This document shows positions 13,023-24,754 of a stretch of 64,000 nucleotides of DNA, piece by piece. How positions within the stretch are numbered: position 1 is the stretch's first letter; every line of letters begins with the position of its first letter. Location: assembly GCA_012932295.1 (NCBI GenBank), contig JAAONU010000013.1:5688603-5752602 (forward strand). The letters run 5' to 3'. The notes under the pieces were generated by a model that had not been told where the DNA came from, did not search any database, and worked only from the letters and a program-made list of their open reading frames with translations. The position numbers were made by a program, and so were the translations under genes. This stretch comes from Cyclina sinensis (Eukaryota > Mollusca > Bivalvia > Venerida > Veneridae).

Positions 13023-13810
13023 CAGTACGCGCCAGGAGGAACTCACATTTTCCGCTTTATTTCGCGGACGTGAAAAAAATATCCGCCGCGACATCGAGGA
13101 AAAAAACAGATTTCCTTGATGTCTCGACATCGCGAAATATCACGGCGATATTTGACGACCAGCGCGAAAATAATTAGAGTCATAACTCACCTGGATAAGC
13201 TGAACATTTAATGAAATGACCATAATGAAACTGTGCATTTTACGTCTGCCAATTTGGTGACATTTGGTAAAATTAAAACCAAAATTTCTCATACATTTGT
13301 AGGTTTATGTGTACTTCCGTCATTGAAAACGCTTGTTATCGTATAGCAAAATCGATCAATAATTTTATCAAGCGCATAGACGATACAGATGTCGCAGTAG
13401 GGTTTACATGTTGTATGTTTTCTTTAAATATAGGAAAGCAGTGTTAACACGTGTAAATCGAGAAGCAATTACTTTCGGTTTTGAATTGTCATCCCTTCCG
13501 TTAACAAATATGAGCATTCGTAAACAAATGCATCAGAATGAGAGTTTTATGAGAGTTTAATACATTTAAATAATATTTTAAAGCATAAAATTCGCCGAAA
13601 TGCGTGTAATCAGGAACTTTGTGAGCCTCGATACGTCAATTCTTACCTGTGAAAAAGTTCGCGGAACCATTTAGCGGACGTCCGCCGCGATATTTGGTAA
13701 CCACGTCCGCGGCGGTTGTCCTCGAAATGCGGCGGATTTGGTCGCGTTTTAAGGAATGGGTAGTCCGCGACGACCTCGAGGAAAACGAGAGTTCCTCCTG
13801 GCACGTACTG
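13023..13810. mobile_element. CpG-rich TA-flanked MITE (Tc1/mariner type)
   Basis: The left end CAGTACGCGCCAGGAGGAAC and the inverse complement of the right end CAGTACGTGCCAGGAGGAAC differ at one base in 20. A TA dinucleotide stands outside each end (13021-13022 and 13811-13812), the target site of the IS630-Tc1-mariner group. Both subterminal regions are full of CGCGG/CCGCG words (for example GCGGACGTCCGCCGCG at 13674-13689), unlike the AT-rich middle and surroundings. No transposase frame, so it is non-autonomous. Confidence 0.75.
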
Positions 13811-13812
13811 TA

Positions 13813-14319
13813 CTTATGTATAATACTCACTTTAGCATATCATATAGACTTATTTTATTAGTGGGTCCTTTCTTCTAAATATCAAGCTGTATATACATAG
13901 ATTGAATAACATTTCAGAACACTAGTATTAAAATGCCAGGAATAAGCAACTAAAAATTGAAACTACAGTCAACTGTTCTAAATTAAACTTCTTTAATAAT
14001 AAAACTGTTGTCAAATGAAATGACTGCATCAAGTTTCTGCGTTCTTCCATTTAAGGACATATTCATCATTTTTATTTTAAGAATCAGCTGTGAGAACTGT
14101 GTAATCTAAGGGCCCCTGATTGCTATCCATGCCAATTTCAAAGACTTTTTAAGGACTTTTCAAGTTTAACTTAGGGTCTTTCAAAGACCAATGCTGAAAT
14201 TTAGGGACTTTTATAGGCCAGTCCCAACCATGCGTTTGTAGGGAAATCATTTTCATAAGCCTGAAAATTTTTTACTCATCAAATCTCTTTTCATAAAATA
14301 AAATACCAGGATATAATGA
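13813..14319. other. AT-rich non-coding stretch, nothing seen
   Basis: No ORF, repeat or RNA gene recognised between the TA-flanked MITE and the next pearl-like element. Confidence 0.5.
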
Positions 14320-15250
14320 ACAAAAGGGCCGAGTGGCCCTGGGTCACTCACCTGAAATGTGCGGTACAAGGTCCAAAGGAACATATGGCCAAAGAATGTG
14401 ACATCTACAATATCAACAATATATTTCTATGATTTAACCTGGTGAGCTAGTTTCTGATCCCATGCGACCCAGTTTCAAATAAGCCGAAAAATCAATCACA
14501 GCAACATTCTGACTGATTTTTCATTCAGATCTGATAAAAACAACTGACTTCTAGAGTATTAAAAAAATGTTTTCCTATGATTTGATTAGTTGACCTAATA
14601 TTTGACCCTATGTAAACCAGTTTTTGAACCCAGATGACCCATACTGAACTTGAGCTAGAAATCATAGAAGCAACCTTCCTGACAAATTTCCAGATCATTT
14701 GGTCTTAAAATGTAACCTCTAGAGTGTTAACAAGATTTTTCAATATTTGGGCTCTGTAATCTAGTTTTTGACCCCAGATGACCCATATTTGAACTTGAGC
14801 TAGAAATCGTCAAAGCAACCTTTCTGACAAATTTCCAGATTATTTGGGCTGAAAATGTAACCTCTAGAGTGTTAACAAGATTTTTCTATTTTTGGGCTCC
14901 GTGACCTAGTTTTTGAACCCAGATGACCCATATTTGAACTTGAGCTAGAAATCATTTATGGAACCTTTCTGACAAATTTCCAGGATATTTGGACTGAAAA
15001 AGTAGCCTCTAGAGTGTGAACAAGGTTTTTCTATGTTTGGGCTCTGTGACCTAGTTTTCCAACCCTGATAACCCATGTTCAAACTCGTCCGAGATATTAA
15101 TGAGACAAACATCCTGACCAAGTTTCATGACAATTGAGGCAAAAATGTGACCACTAGAGTGTTAACAAACTAATTGTGGACGGATGGACGACAGACAAAA
15201 GGTGATCAGAAAAGCTCACTCTGTCACTACGTGACAGGTGAGCTAAAAAG
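14320..15250 (+). mobile_element. Pearl-like element, B-type, short copy
   Basis: The head ACAAAAGGGCCGAGTGGCCC keeps the hairpin although its loop differs. It is followed by CTCACCTGA and about four B-type units of 145 bp. The tail has GGACGGATGGACGACAGAC and the CTGTCAC TAC GTGACAG hairpin, ending GTGAGCTAAAAAG. Same family as the 6611 element but with far fewer core units. Confidence 0.72.
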
Positions 15251-15403
15251 TGATCATTTACAGAGGCCAGTTTCTGTCTCCTGGGAAAAGCTAGTAACTC
15301 AAGTACAATTCTGAGAGATTAGACAATTGATCATGGTGGAAGGGGGCACCAGATATTTTTTTCTTATAAAAGTGTATCATGACATGTATCATACTGTGAT
15401 CAA

Positions 15404-17397
15404 ACAAGAGGGCCATGATGGCCCTGGATCGCTCACCTGAGTACTTTGGCTGTAGGTTTGCTGTTAAGCAGTATTTCATTTTTTAATTGAAAATATGTAA
15501 GTGCCTACAAACCAAATATGTAAAATATCAGTCAATAAATAAAGGCTCTATGACAGAAAGTAGAAATATCTATTATAAGCTATGGTGACCTTGACCTTGA
15601 CCCAGTGACCTCAAACCCTACCAATGGGTAGAGATCCATGCAAGGAACCTCTACATTGAATATCAAAGATATTGGTCTATAAATGAAGGCTCTATGAGGT
15701 ACAGTAGATAAATCTACCTTTAGCCTCCGTGACCTTTAACCTAATCCAATAATTTGAAAAAGCTTGATAAAGCTTGCTTCATGCCAAATTTTAAAATTCT
15801 AGGTCTTGTGGTTTCAGACAAGAAGATTTTTAAAGATTTTCTTCTATATTGTTATTTAAAACTTGTGACCCCTCGGGCGGGGCCAATAGTGACCCCAGTG
15901 ACATTTTTCTAACAAACTTGGTAGAGGTCCACTAGACAATGCTACACACCAAATATCTAAGCTCTATAACTTACGGTTTCTGACAAGAAGATTTTTAAAG
16001 ATTTTCTTATATAACTCTATGTAAAACTAGTGGCCCCTGGGGCAGGGCCATTTTTGACCCAGAGGCCAGGATTTGAACAAACTTGGTAGAGGTCCACTAG
16101 ACAATGCTACACACCAAATATCTAAAGCTCTATAACTTAAAGTTCCTGATAAGATTTTTTTAAGATTTTCCTATATAACTCTATGTAAAACAAGTGACCC
16201 CCGGGGCGGGGCCATTTTTGACCCAGAGGCCAGGATTTGAACAAACTTGGTAGAGGCCCACTAGACAATGCTACACACCAAATATCTTAACTGTAGGCCT
16301 TCTTGTTTCTGACAAGAAGATTTTTTAGTTTTTCTTATATAACTCTGTGTAAAACAAGTGACCCCGGGGCGGGGCCATTTTTGACCCAGAGGACAGGATT
16401 TGAACAAACTTGGTAGAGGTCCACTAGACAATGCTACACACCAAATATCTAAGCTCTATAACTTACGGTTTCTGACAAGAAGATTTTTAAAGATTTTCCT
16501 ATATAACTCTATGTAAAACTAGTGGCCCCTGGGGCAGGGTCATTTTTGACCAAGAGGCCAGGATTTGAACAAACTTGGTAGAGGTCCACTTAACAATGCT
16601 ACACACCAAATATCTAAGCTCTATAACTTACGGTTTCTGACAAGAAGATTTTTTAAGATTTTCCAATATAACTCTATGTAAAACTAGTGGCCCCTGGGGC
16701 AGGGTCATTTTTGACCCAGAGGACAGGATTTGAACAAACTTGGTAGAGGTCCACTAGACAATGCTACACACCAAATATCTAAGCTCTATAAGTTACGGTT
16801 TCTGACAAGAAGATTTTTTAAAGATTTTCCTATATAACTCTATGTAAAACAAGTGGCCCCTGGGGCGGGGCCATTTTTCACCCAGAGGCCATGATTTGAA
16901 CAAACTTGGTAGAGGTCCACTAGACAATGCTACATACCAAATATCTTAACTCTAGGCCTTGTGGTTTCTGACAAGAAGATTTTCAAGTTTTCCCTATATA
17001 ACTCTATGTAAAATCAACTGACCCCTGGGGTGGGGTCAGTTTTGTCCCCAGGGACATAATTTGAACAAACTTGGTAGAGGTCCACTAGATGATGCTTCAT
17101 ACCAAATATCAAAGCTCCAGGCCTTGTGGTTTCGGAGAAGAAGATTTTTAAAGATCCAACTTGTAAAATCTATTTTTAGCTCCAGTGAACCAGAAATGCA
17201 ATGGACCAGAACCATTTGAACAATCTTGGTAGAGCTTCATGCAAGGAACATCCCAGGCAAGTTTCATTAAATTTGCCCCATTGGTTTCAGAGGAGATGTC
17301 GTTTGAATGAAAAGTTGACGATGGAAGGGACGTACGACGGACAAAGACCGATCAGAAAAGCTCACCCTGAGCACTTTGTGCTCAGGTGAGCTAAAAA
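15404..17397 (+). mobile_element. Pearl-like element, A-type, full length
   Basis: The head ACAAGAGGGCCATGATGG is followed by CTCACCTGAG (15434-15443), a unique head region (TTTGGCTGTAGGTTTGCTGT) and about seven A-type units of about 165 bp. The tail tract is degenerate (GATGGAAGGGACGTACGACG) and is followed by the perfect-tipped hairpin CTCACCCTGAGCAC / GTGCTCAGGTGAG at 17361-17390 and CTAAAAAA. A very similar copy occurs at 34152-36162 with unrelated flanks, so both are independent insertions of one young subfamily. Non-coding. Confidence 0.75.
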
Positions 17398-17455
17398 AGC
17401 ATTCGAGCATAACCATAGGTGACTTTTACAGTTACATGCTTAAACAATTCACATA

Positions 17456-17627
17456 CAATGTACTTAATTCCAGGATTTCTGATTTTTCTGTTTTTGTTTT
17501 TTATCTTGTATTTTCAGGTTAATAAGAATGAAGTTTCAGAAAACAAAGCCTGAAAATTTATGCTTTTCACTAAACACTCTACATACAAGTCCAAGGTTAA
17601 TCTGATATTATAGTTAGTTACTTAGTT
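17456..17627 (+). repeat. Duplicated block, copy 1, with exon-like 25-codon frame
   Basis: This block is repeated at about 23813-23985. The part from ATGAAGTTTCAGAAAAC (17529) to TTATAGTTAGTTA is identical in both copies over about 100 bp, while the 70 bp before it differ at several bases. It contains a pyrimidine-rich tract plus TTTTCAG, then ATG and 25 codons to TGA (MKFQKTKPENLC... SPRLI). No homologue recognised. It may be a mobile element end or a retained exon. Confidence 0.45.
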
Positions 17628-18546
17628 ACTTAGTTGCAGAAGAAATTAAGCTTTTGAAACTTGCGCTTGACTACCCAAGGGATTCTTTGACATGGACTTT
17701 GTAATATAATTTAAATCATTTTATTTCTGATTATACACATAACAAAAATGTGTGAGAAATCTCTACATTTCTTACACATCGATTTAACTACAGCACCTTA
17801 CTTCCTTTTTCTAAGTATACTTTATTAAGTCAAGTACACTGATCAATGATAAAGTAATGACCAATGGACATGAGTCACAGAGGCAGAACACTACCCACTT
17901 AATCATGCTTTATTGTGCAAATTTATAAGAATATGTGTACTTCAATTTTTTGTGATATATCAAAAATGAAATATAAGCCATGTACAAACACAGATCTATT
18001 GTATATAATCTGAAAATAATACCATAGCCTCTCCCTATCTTCTCTTTAACTGCTACATATATACCACAGCAGTTAAAGATAAATTAATACTTAAAAAGCA
18101 TACATTTTGTAAAGGGAAAAACCCTACTGTTTTTAACCCCTAATAAGATCATATCCTTAAACAAGAGAGCATTTTAAACCTGTCAAAGTACAGAATCATA
18201 CAAGAACTGTTACCCAAAGAATGACCATTAGACCTGATAATAACACACAGCTTTTACAACAAAAAATGTTAACATGTTCTCTTTTATAACTGGTGAATCT
18301 TTGTTCTAAATGCAAAATCTTACAGCTTACATTAAACAACAGTCAAACAATCAGAATACCACAAATGATGGTCAACTACTTACAGACCCTGCAAAAAAAG
18401 TCTGAAGATTTTGATGAATAATGCAATATGATTTTTTTGACCATTATCAATAACTCACAGAGGTTATGCCATATTTTACAATCAGCAACAAACCTCCCTT
18501 TCTTTTATCTTTTGTAGAATCCCTCCCTTTTTCTATCTATAGAGGC
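17628..18546. other. AT-rich non-coding stretch, nothing seen
   Basis: No gene or clear repeat recognised. Confidence 0.45.
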
Positions 18547-18833
18547 TAACCCAGAGCTCGACAAATCCACTCGTATTTACGAGTTAAAATTGACTTAGGG
18601 TGAGTGGATCTTCTGGCAGTGCTCGTCCTGCAGGACGAGTGGAATTTCTGGCCAAAAATGATAAAATTCAATTTTCAAACAAACATGAAATGGAACATAA
18701 TTCATAAAATAATTCCTCCGTTATGATCACATAGGTAGCTAAAAACTCCCTGCGGAGAATCCAGTGTGTACCGCACACACCGAATTTTATTGCTTTAAAA
18801 AAGATGGATGTTTATGTGAAAATCTCAGAATCT

Positions 18834-20305
18834 CTTTTTGTGTCGCCCTTTCGAAGAAAAGGTGATACATAGGGATCGCTTTGTCCGTCGGTCCATTGGT
18901 CCGGCGGTCCGTCACGAAAACTTAACGTTGGCTATAACTTTGCCATTTCTAAACATTATCATATCAAACTTTCAAATTGTATTGCTTATGACAACAGGGT
19001 CGGGTTGATGCGAAAATTTCTAGGTCAAGGTAACATTTGACAGAGTTATGCCCCTTTTTATACATGGATTTGTCATGAAAACTTAACGTTGGGAATAACT
19101 TTGCCATTTCTTAACATTTCAACATCAAACTTTCAAATTATATTGCTTACGACAACAGGGTCATGATGATGCCAAAATGTGTAGGTCAAGGTCATAATTG
19201 ACAGAGTTATGCCCCTTTTTGTACTTGGATTTTGTCAAGAAAACTTAACATTGGCTATAACTATGCTATTTCTTGATGTTTCTTTATCAAACTTTCCAGT
19301 TGTAATGCTTACAATTGTATTACTTAAGACAACACCATTTCTCAAGGGCAGATAACCCTCAAATTTATTTTTGCAATGTTATGCCCCTTTTTCAAGTTAA
19401 AATTTCTTTGTTAACCTTTTTCTTTATGTCCATGTCTCAAAAAGTGTCAAGGATATTCCATTCAAACTTGGAATACTTGATCACCAGCAAGACCCCTGCA
19501 AAGATTGTTGGTAACCATGTCCCTGGGGTCACAGTTAGCCCCACCCCCAGGGGTCACTTGATTGTGCTTATACTTATATATAAAAAAAAAACTTCTTAAG
19601 CCTAGAAATAAAATATTAACTGACATGAGATGGGTAAGTACCCCCCCCCCCCCATCGACCCCTCTGCATGGAGACCCCCCTCCCCCCCCCCCCCCACCGG
19701 GCCCAATTTTTTTTTTTTTTTAATTTTAAAACATAGGTACTTTACTCCCCATCCTACCTACCTCAACCTCCCCCCCCCCCAAACCAGTCAAACCCCCCCC
19801 CTCACCAACCAGTCACCCCCCCATTTTTTTTTACCCCACCCCCCTCCCCCGGGGCCTTTTTTTTTTTTTTTTTAAATTTTAATACATAGGTACTTGACTC
19901 CCCATCCACCCTCAACCCTCCCCCCCCCCCCCCCAGGGCCCAATTTTTTTATTTTTTTTTATAATACATAGGTACTTCACTTCCCATCAGACACACACAC
20001 ACACACCACTATCGGGGCCCAAAATTTTTTTTTTTGTTAAATACGTAACTACTTGACCCAATTTTATTTTTTTAACTTGTATGACTAGGTACTTGCCCTG
20101 CCCCAGTCAAACTTTTTTCACTTGGGCCTCTTGTTTAACTTGGCTTATAATATATATCCAGCACTGAGAAAAGTGGAGCGTGCTGTCTGTGGACAGGTAT
20201 TGTTGTACTTTGACTAGCATGCTGTCTTTTCCAGCAGGCTCTTGTTTACCTTTTTAGTTATTCTAACAGAGTACCCAAGGGTGACACAAGTGTTCCACCG
20301 AACAC
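18834..20305. repeat. E-type tandem-core repeat nested in the CTCGACAAAT element
   Basis: It begins near TGTCGCCCTTTCGAAGAAAA with a GTCCGTCGGTCC / CCGGCGGTCCGTC tract. It continues with about three units of about 160 bp (CTTAACGTTGGCTATAACTT, AACATCAAACTTTCAAATT, GACAGAGTTATGCCCC). It degenerates into homopolymer-rich sequence and may end near CAAGTGTTCCACCGAACACC (about 20288-20307). The tract is at the start, which suggests reverse orientation relative to the A/B/C types. Confidence 0.5.
19636..20100. repeat. Poly-C / poly-T rich degenerate tandem repeat
   Basis: About four units of roughly 115-120 bp containing AATACATAGGTACTT... CCCCATCC, each with runs of 10 or more C followed by 10 or more T. 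Run lengths here are likely unreliable in any assembly. The proline-rich open frame across it is an artefact of the C runs. Confidence 0.6.
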
Positions 20306-20504
20306 CCATCTAGTTTTAATGTCACAATGCAAAAATCGGCACATGTTCAGCAAGGAGGAGTTGATTTATACAAAATTATCAGTTTATTGCTTTTTGCTAA
20401 GTGAACTACAGGACGACTACTAATTGCAGCAGGACAAGTGAAAATTCTGAGCTGCTTGTCCTGCAGGACAATTGCTTCCAAAACATTTGTCGAGCCCTGT
20501 AACC

Positions 20505-21687
20505 CTAAAATATCTAAAGAATTCCAATTCCTTTAAAATTGTGCAAATGTGTATTATACTGAAAGAATAAATATTAAATCTCAAGGTGTCAGTCAAAACA
20601 GAAAGTTGTTGTTGTACCATTTTTTGGCAGACAGCCAGTTATTCCAAATGAACACTTATTGTCTATAAGCCTAAAGAAAAGTAGATTGAACATAAGTTCT
20701 TCAAGTTATCAATCATTCTAACACGATCTAAAAATAGCCTATATATACAAAGAAGAAAATAAAGTCGGGGTTATTCTGCAGTATACCACTCGCGTGCGCT
20801 TGTTGTTTTGGCTGTTCCGAGAACCGCCGTCACCCAACGTATAAAATTTTTATGAATGAAAGTTACGTGATGTTTGTAAATACCATTTTGGTAAATATAC
20901 TTCACAAAGACAAACCAATCGTTTTATTTGTAATTTTAAATTTAACATGAAAATAAAATTACAACCAAATGCCATATCCTCAAAAGTACCTCTCGGGCAT
21001 ATATACAACCACACATAGTCATATCAACCTAATAAAAGCCAACTAAACAAACTACTGTACAAGATGAGAACAGATGAGAACGATATGACGTCATACAGGT
21101 GGTATGACGTCACCCAGGCTATAGTCTGGTCGGTTTGTCTCGTGACTACTACCGTAGGAATCGTAGTATTACCGGCGTACAACAACAAAATTCGGCTGCA
21201 AAATGGCACAAAAAAGCCCATTTACTTAGAATGGGCACAATTTGTGAAATAATAATAGCCGAGCAATGTTTTCTGTCAATCATCCATGTAAATGTTACTT
21301 GTGTCTACACCCGGTGTCTATATTAAAATGCACACACGTATGCCGACTTTCGTGTAAGCGACCTTGTGACGTTTTACATATGCTATTTTTAGCATCTGAG
21401 AACATGAACATCTTTTATTTGTTTGAACATTTTATTTATTAGTAAATTGCAATTTTAGTTCGAAATAAAAAGAAAAAGAAATTATCAACTGATGAAAAGT
21501 GTGTTGTTTATTTGTTCATTTATTGGATTTAACAACTTATTATGTGGAAGCCAACTCTTACATATATCGAGGGAAGAAATTTTAACGGCCAAACCCAGGG
21601 GCATACCGCGCAAGTGTTTTTACGATCGTAAGAAGTAGTTAACACTTATTTCACAATGTGGTTTATTGTATGGTCGTGTTAGAATCG
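20505..21687. other. Unique, relatively CpG-rich stretch with twin CRE sites
   Basis: From about 20763 to 21620 the sequence is richer in CpG than its surroundings (CTCGCGTGCGCTTG, GAGAACCGCCGTCACCC) and is not visibly repetitive. It carries two perfect CRE palindromes. It could be a promoter/5' exon region or an old element. No coding sequence can be supported. Confidence 0.3.
21086..21112. promoter_or_regulatory. Twin CRE palindromes (CREB/ATF-type sites)
   Basis: TGACGTCA occurs at 21086-21093 and again at 21105-21112, 19 bp start to start. Each is a perfect 8-bp consensus for CREB/ATF factors. The role is inferred only; no adjacent transcript is recognised. Confidence 0.35.
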
Positions 21688-21855
21688 AAATAACAAGTAT
21701 CCAGTTGTGGTTTATCGTAGTATAACCCGCGTTTTTCGTTCTTATGCGAAACAATATATCACTCAGGCCTACGGCCTTCGTGATATATTCCTACGCATAA
21801 GAACTCAAAACGTGGGTTATTCTACGATAAACCACGCCTGGATACTTATTATTTC
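21688..21855. repeat. Long foldback (inverted repeat, about 80-bp arms)
   Basis: The left arm (AAATAACAAGTATCCAG, GTGGTTTATCGTAG, GTTCTTATGCG, AATATATCAC) is mirrored by the right arm on the other strand with about 85-90% identity. The arms meet at an AGGCC-TAC-GGCCT centre near 21771. It would form a long hairpin. It is probably a foldback element or the remnant of two MITE ends. Confidence 0.7.
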
Positions 21856-22051
21856 TTAATTTAAGATTTCATAGCAAATGAGCCAATGAAATAGATATGC
21901 ATTGTATCACTGGTTAAAAACTGGGTATGTCCCTTTAAATACATCGAAGGATCTGTAGAAAATCTTTGCAGCACCATGTAATTCTGTTATATACTGTGGT
22001 TCATCAAAATGAACTGTACCAGTAATAAATTTAACTTTCTAACCTACTGAA

Positions 22052-23812
22052 TCAAGAGGGCCATGATGGCCCTAAATCGCTCACCTGAGTCTCATTGCTC
22101 ATGTTACAGATATTGTTAATGGTTTTTATAGTTGCAAGTTTGAAAAGCTTTGCAATAAGTTTGAAGACTCTGGGTGTAATGGTACTCAATTTTTTTAGCA
22201 GAAATAGTTTCACTCTACAGGTTCCTGTGACCTTGACTTTTGACCTACTGACCCCAAAAATGATTGGGCTCTTTTACTGAGTAAAGACAATCATCCTATG
22301 AAGTTTAAAGGCTCTGGGTAAAATGGTACTCCAGTTACTGAGCAGAAACAGTTTTCACTCTACAGGTCCCTGTGTTTGACCTATCATCCCTAAAAACAAT
22401 AGGGTTATTCTGATACAATTATCCTATAAAGTTTGAAGGCTCTGGGTGTAATGGTACTACACTTACTCAGAAATAGTTTTCACTCTACAGGTCCCTGTGA
22501 CCCTGGCCTTTGACATACTAGCCCGAAAAACAACATGGTTCTTTTATTTAGTAAAAGCAATAATCCTATGAAGTTTGGAGGCTCTGGGTGAAATGGTAAT
22601 CCTGTTACTGAGTGGAAATGGTTTTCACTCTTGAGGTCCCTCTGACCTTGACCTTTGACCTACTGACCCAAAACACAAAAGGGATTTTTGTACTCAATAA
22701 GGGCAATAACCCTGTGAAGTTTGAAGGCTTTGGGTCAACTGGTACTCAAGTTATTGAAAGGAAATGAAGTGTGAAAGACAGACAGACAAACAGACACCCA
22801 TGGACTAGGCAAAAACAATATGTCTCCAGCAGAAGGAAAGGGTTGGGAGGAGACATAACAACGAACAATTGAAGGTATAGCCCTTGGTGTTTCAGAGCAG
22901 CAGATTTTTTAAGTTTTCCCTATATAAATCCTTGTGTTAAATCAAATGACCCCTGGGTGGGGCCAGTTTTGACCCCAGGGTCATGATTTGAACAAACTTG
23001 GTAGAGGTCCACTAGACAATGCTGCACACCAAATATCTAAACTCTAGGCAATGTGGTTTCTGACAAGAAGATTTTCAAAGTTTTTCCTGTATAACTCTAT
23101 GTAAAACAAGTGACCCCCGGGGCAGGGCCTATTTTGACCTAGTGGCTATGATTTGAACAAACTTAGGAGAGGTCCACTGTACAATGCTAATACCAAATAT
23201 CTAAACTTTAGGCCTTGCGGTTTCTGACAAGAAGATTTTTTTAAGTTTTTCCTATATAACTCTATATAAAACATGTGATCCCTGAGCTGGGGCCATTTTT
23301 GATCCCGGAGCCATGATTTGAACAAACTTTGTAGAGGTCCACTAGACAGTGCTGCACACCAAATATCCGAACTCTAGGCCTTGTGGTTTCTGAAAAGAAC
23401 ATTTTTTAAAATTTTTCCTATGTAAAACAATTGTGACCCCCGGGGCTGGGCCATTTTTGACCCAGGAGCCATGATTTGAACAAACTTGGTAAAGGTCCAC
23501 TGGACAATGTTGCACACAAAATATCTGAACTCCAGTCCTTGTGGTTTCTGACAAGAAGATTTTTAAGTTTTCCCTATATAAATTTTTGTAAAATCAACTG
23601 ACCCCTGGGGTGGGGTCAGTTTTGACCCCATGGTCATAATTTGAACAAACTTGGTAGAGGTCCACTAGATGATGCTTCATACCAAATATCTAAGCTCCAG
23701 GCCTTGAGGTTTTGGAGAAGAAGATTTTAAAAGATCCAACTTTTAAAATCTAATTTCAGCTCCAGTGAACCAGAAATGCAATGGACCAGAACCATTTGAA
23801 CAATCTTGGTAC
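22052..23812 (+). mobile_element. Chimeric pearl-like element (C then A core), 3'-truncated
   Basis: The head TCAAGAGGGCCATGATGG is followed by CTCACCTGAG and C-type units of about 140 bp. It then has the same C-to-A junction (ACAACGAACAATTGAAGGTA near 22859) seen in the 996 element and several A-type units. It stops abruptly after CAATCTTGGTA at 23812, where A-type elements normally continue with GAGCTTCATGCAAGGAAC, the tetranucleotide tract and tail hairpin. The missing tail coincides with the start of the duplicated block at 23813. Confidence 0.7.
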
Positions 23813-23985
23813 AATTTACTTAATTCCAGGACTTCTAACTGATTTTTTTGTTTTTGCTTTTTATCTTCTATTTTTCAGGTTAATAACAATGAAGTTTCAG
23901 AAAACAAAGCCTGAAAATTTATGCTTTTCACTAAACACTCTACATACAAGTCCAAGGTTAATCTGATATTATAGTTAGTTAGTTT
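23813..23985 (+). repeat. Duplicated block, copy 2, with exon-like 25-codon frame
   Basis: Second copy of the 17456-17627 block. It is joined directly to the truncated pearl-like element. The TTTTTCAG acceptor-like site, ATG at 23890 and the 25-codon frame to TGA are preserved exactly. Both copies follow A-type pearl sequence, so the block and its neighbour were probably duplicated together and copy 2 then lost the element's tail by deletion. Confidence 0.45.
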
Positions 23986-24750
23986 CGATCAACACTGGTA
24001 CCTTAACTAAAGCCTAAAAATGAACTATCAGGTGGGTTTCATTCTGCTCAAATAAGATGCAGACTTACCTTGACAAGCTTGCATAAAAACTACTGCTTAT
24101 CAAATTGAATCCTGTCCATGTCTACACTGGCATATATCTGTTTTCGTAAGCTGATTTCTTCCTTATACAATTAGACTCACAGAACAGTTACTTGCTACAT
24201 TATTCATGCTTTCTACATGTATCTCTGCACTTAAATACTCTACACATTATCCACAAGGAAGAAATTATAATCTAGATAAACAGATACATGACTATTCAAG
24301 GTTTGCAAGGTTGGCTTAAACTTCTCTACAGAATTTTAAACAATCTATTCAGACTGTTTTGAATAATAACTAAATAAAACTGATGACTGGCAATTAACCT
24401 TTGACCTGCTTTTGTAAAAAATTGCCACATTTTTTGAAGGAATCTTTCACAGAACAATCAGACTAAAGTCAAGTGGTACGGCAAAAGACTTGATTGAAAT
24501 CTCGGGGTCGTGAGTACAATCGGCCAGTAATACTCCTAAACTCTCAAAAAGACCTCAAATATATTGGTGCTATATATATCATCATATTCCAACAATAAAT
24601 ACACTCAAATAGATTGATAGAGATATACTGGGCACTTTTTGGGAGCCTTTAACCATACAGAAAAAATGTGACTGTTTGAATCACATGCTGAACAATATGA
24701 TGTAAAAGGAGCTGAAAGAAAACAGTGTACATTTTCCAAAGTTTTATTCA
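23986..24750. other. AT-rich non-coding stretch, nothing firm
   Basis: Only a weak tRNA-like segment near 24470-24530 (a box-B-like GTGAGTACAATCGGCC). No gene recognised. Confidence 0.4.
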
Positions 24751-24754
24751 TTAA

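Larger units (their letters stand above)
18552..20499. mobile_element. DNA transposon-like element with CAGRGCTCGACAAAT termini
   Basis: The left end CAGAGCTCGACAAAT and the inverse complement of the right end CAGGGCTCGACAAAT differ at one base. TAACC flanks both ends (18547-18551 and 20500-20504), a plausible 5-bp target duplication. Near each end is a palindrome centred on CCTGCAGG: CTCGTCCTGCAGGACGAG (18622-18639) and TTGTCCTGCAGGACAA (20456-20471). CAGGG-type ends resemble hAT elements, but a 5-bp duplication is short for hAT, so the superfamily is open. The interior is largely another repeat (from about 18834). No transposase frame. Confidence 0.6.

Noticed and set aside
13649..13861. 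Overlapping frames at the right end of the CpG-rich MITE
   Set aside because: CpG-rich subterminal DNA reduces stop codons on both strands; no transposase motif.
19630..19875. Proline-rich open frame
   Set aside because: Direct translation of poly-C runs.
21064..21252. 62-codon frame with a hydrophobic segment (AIVWSVCLVTTTVGIVVL)
   Set aside because: Overlaps frames on both strands, no homology recognised, no splice or promoter context beyond the CREs; probably chance.
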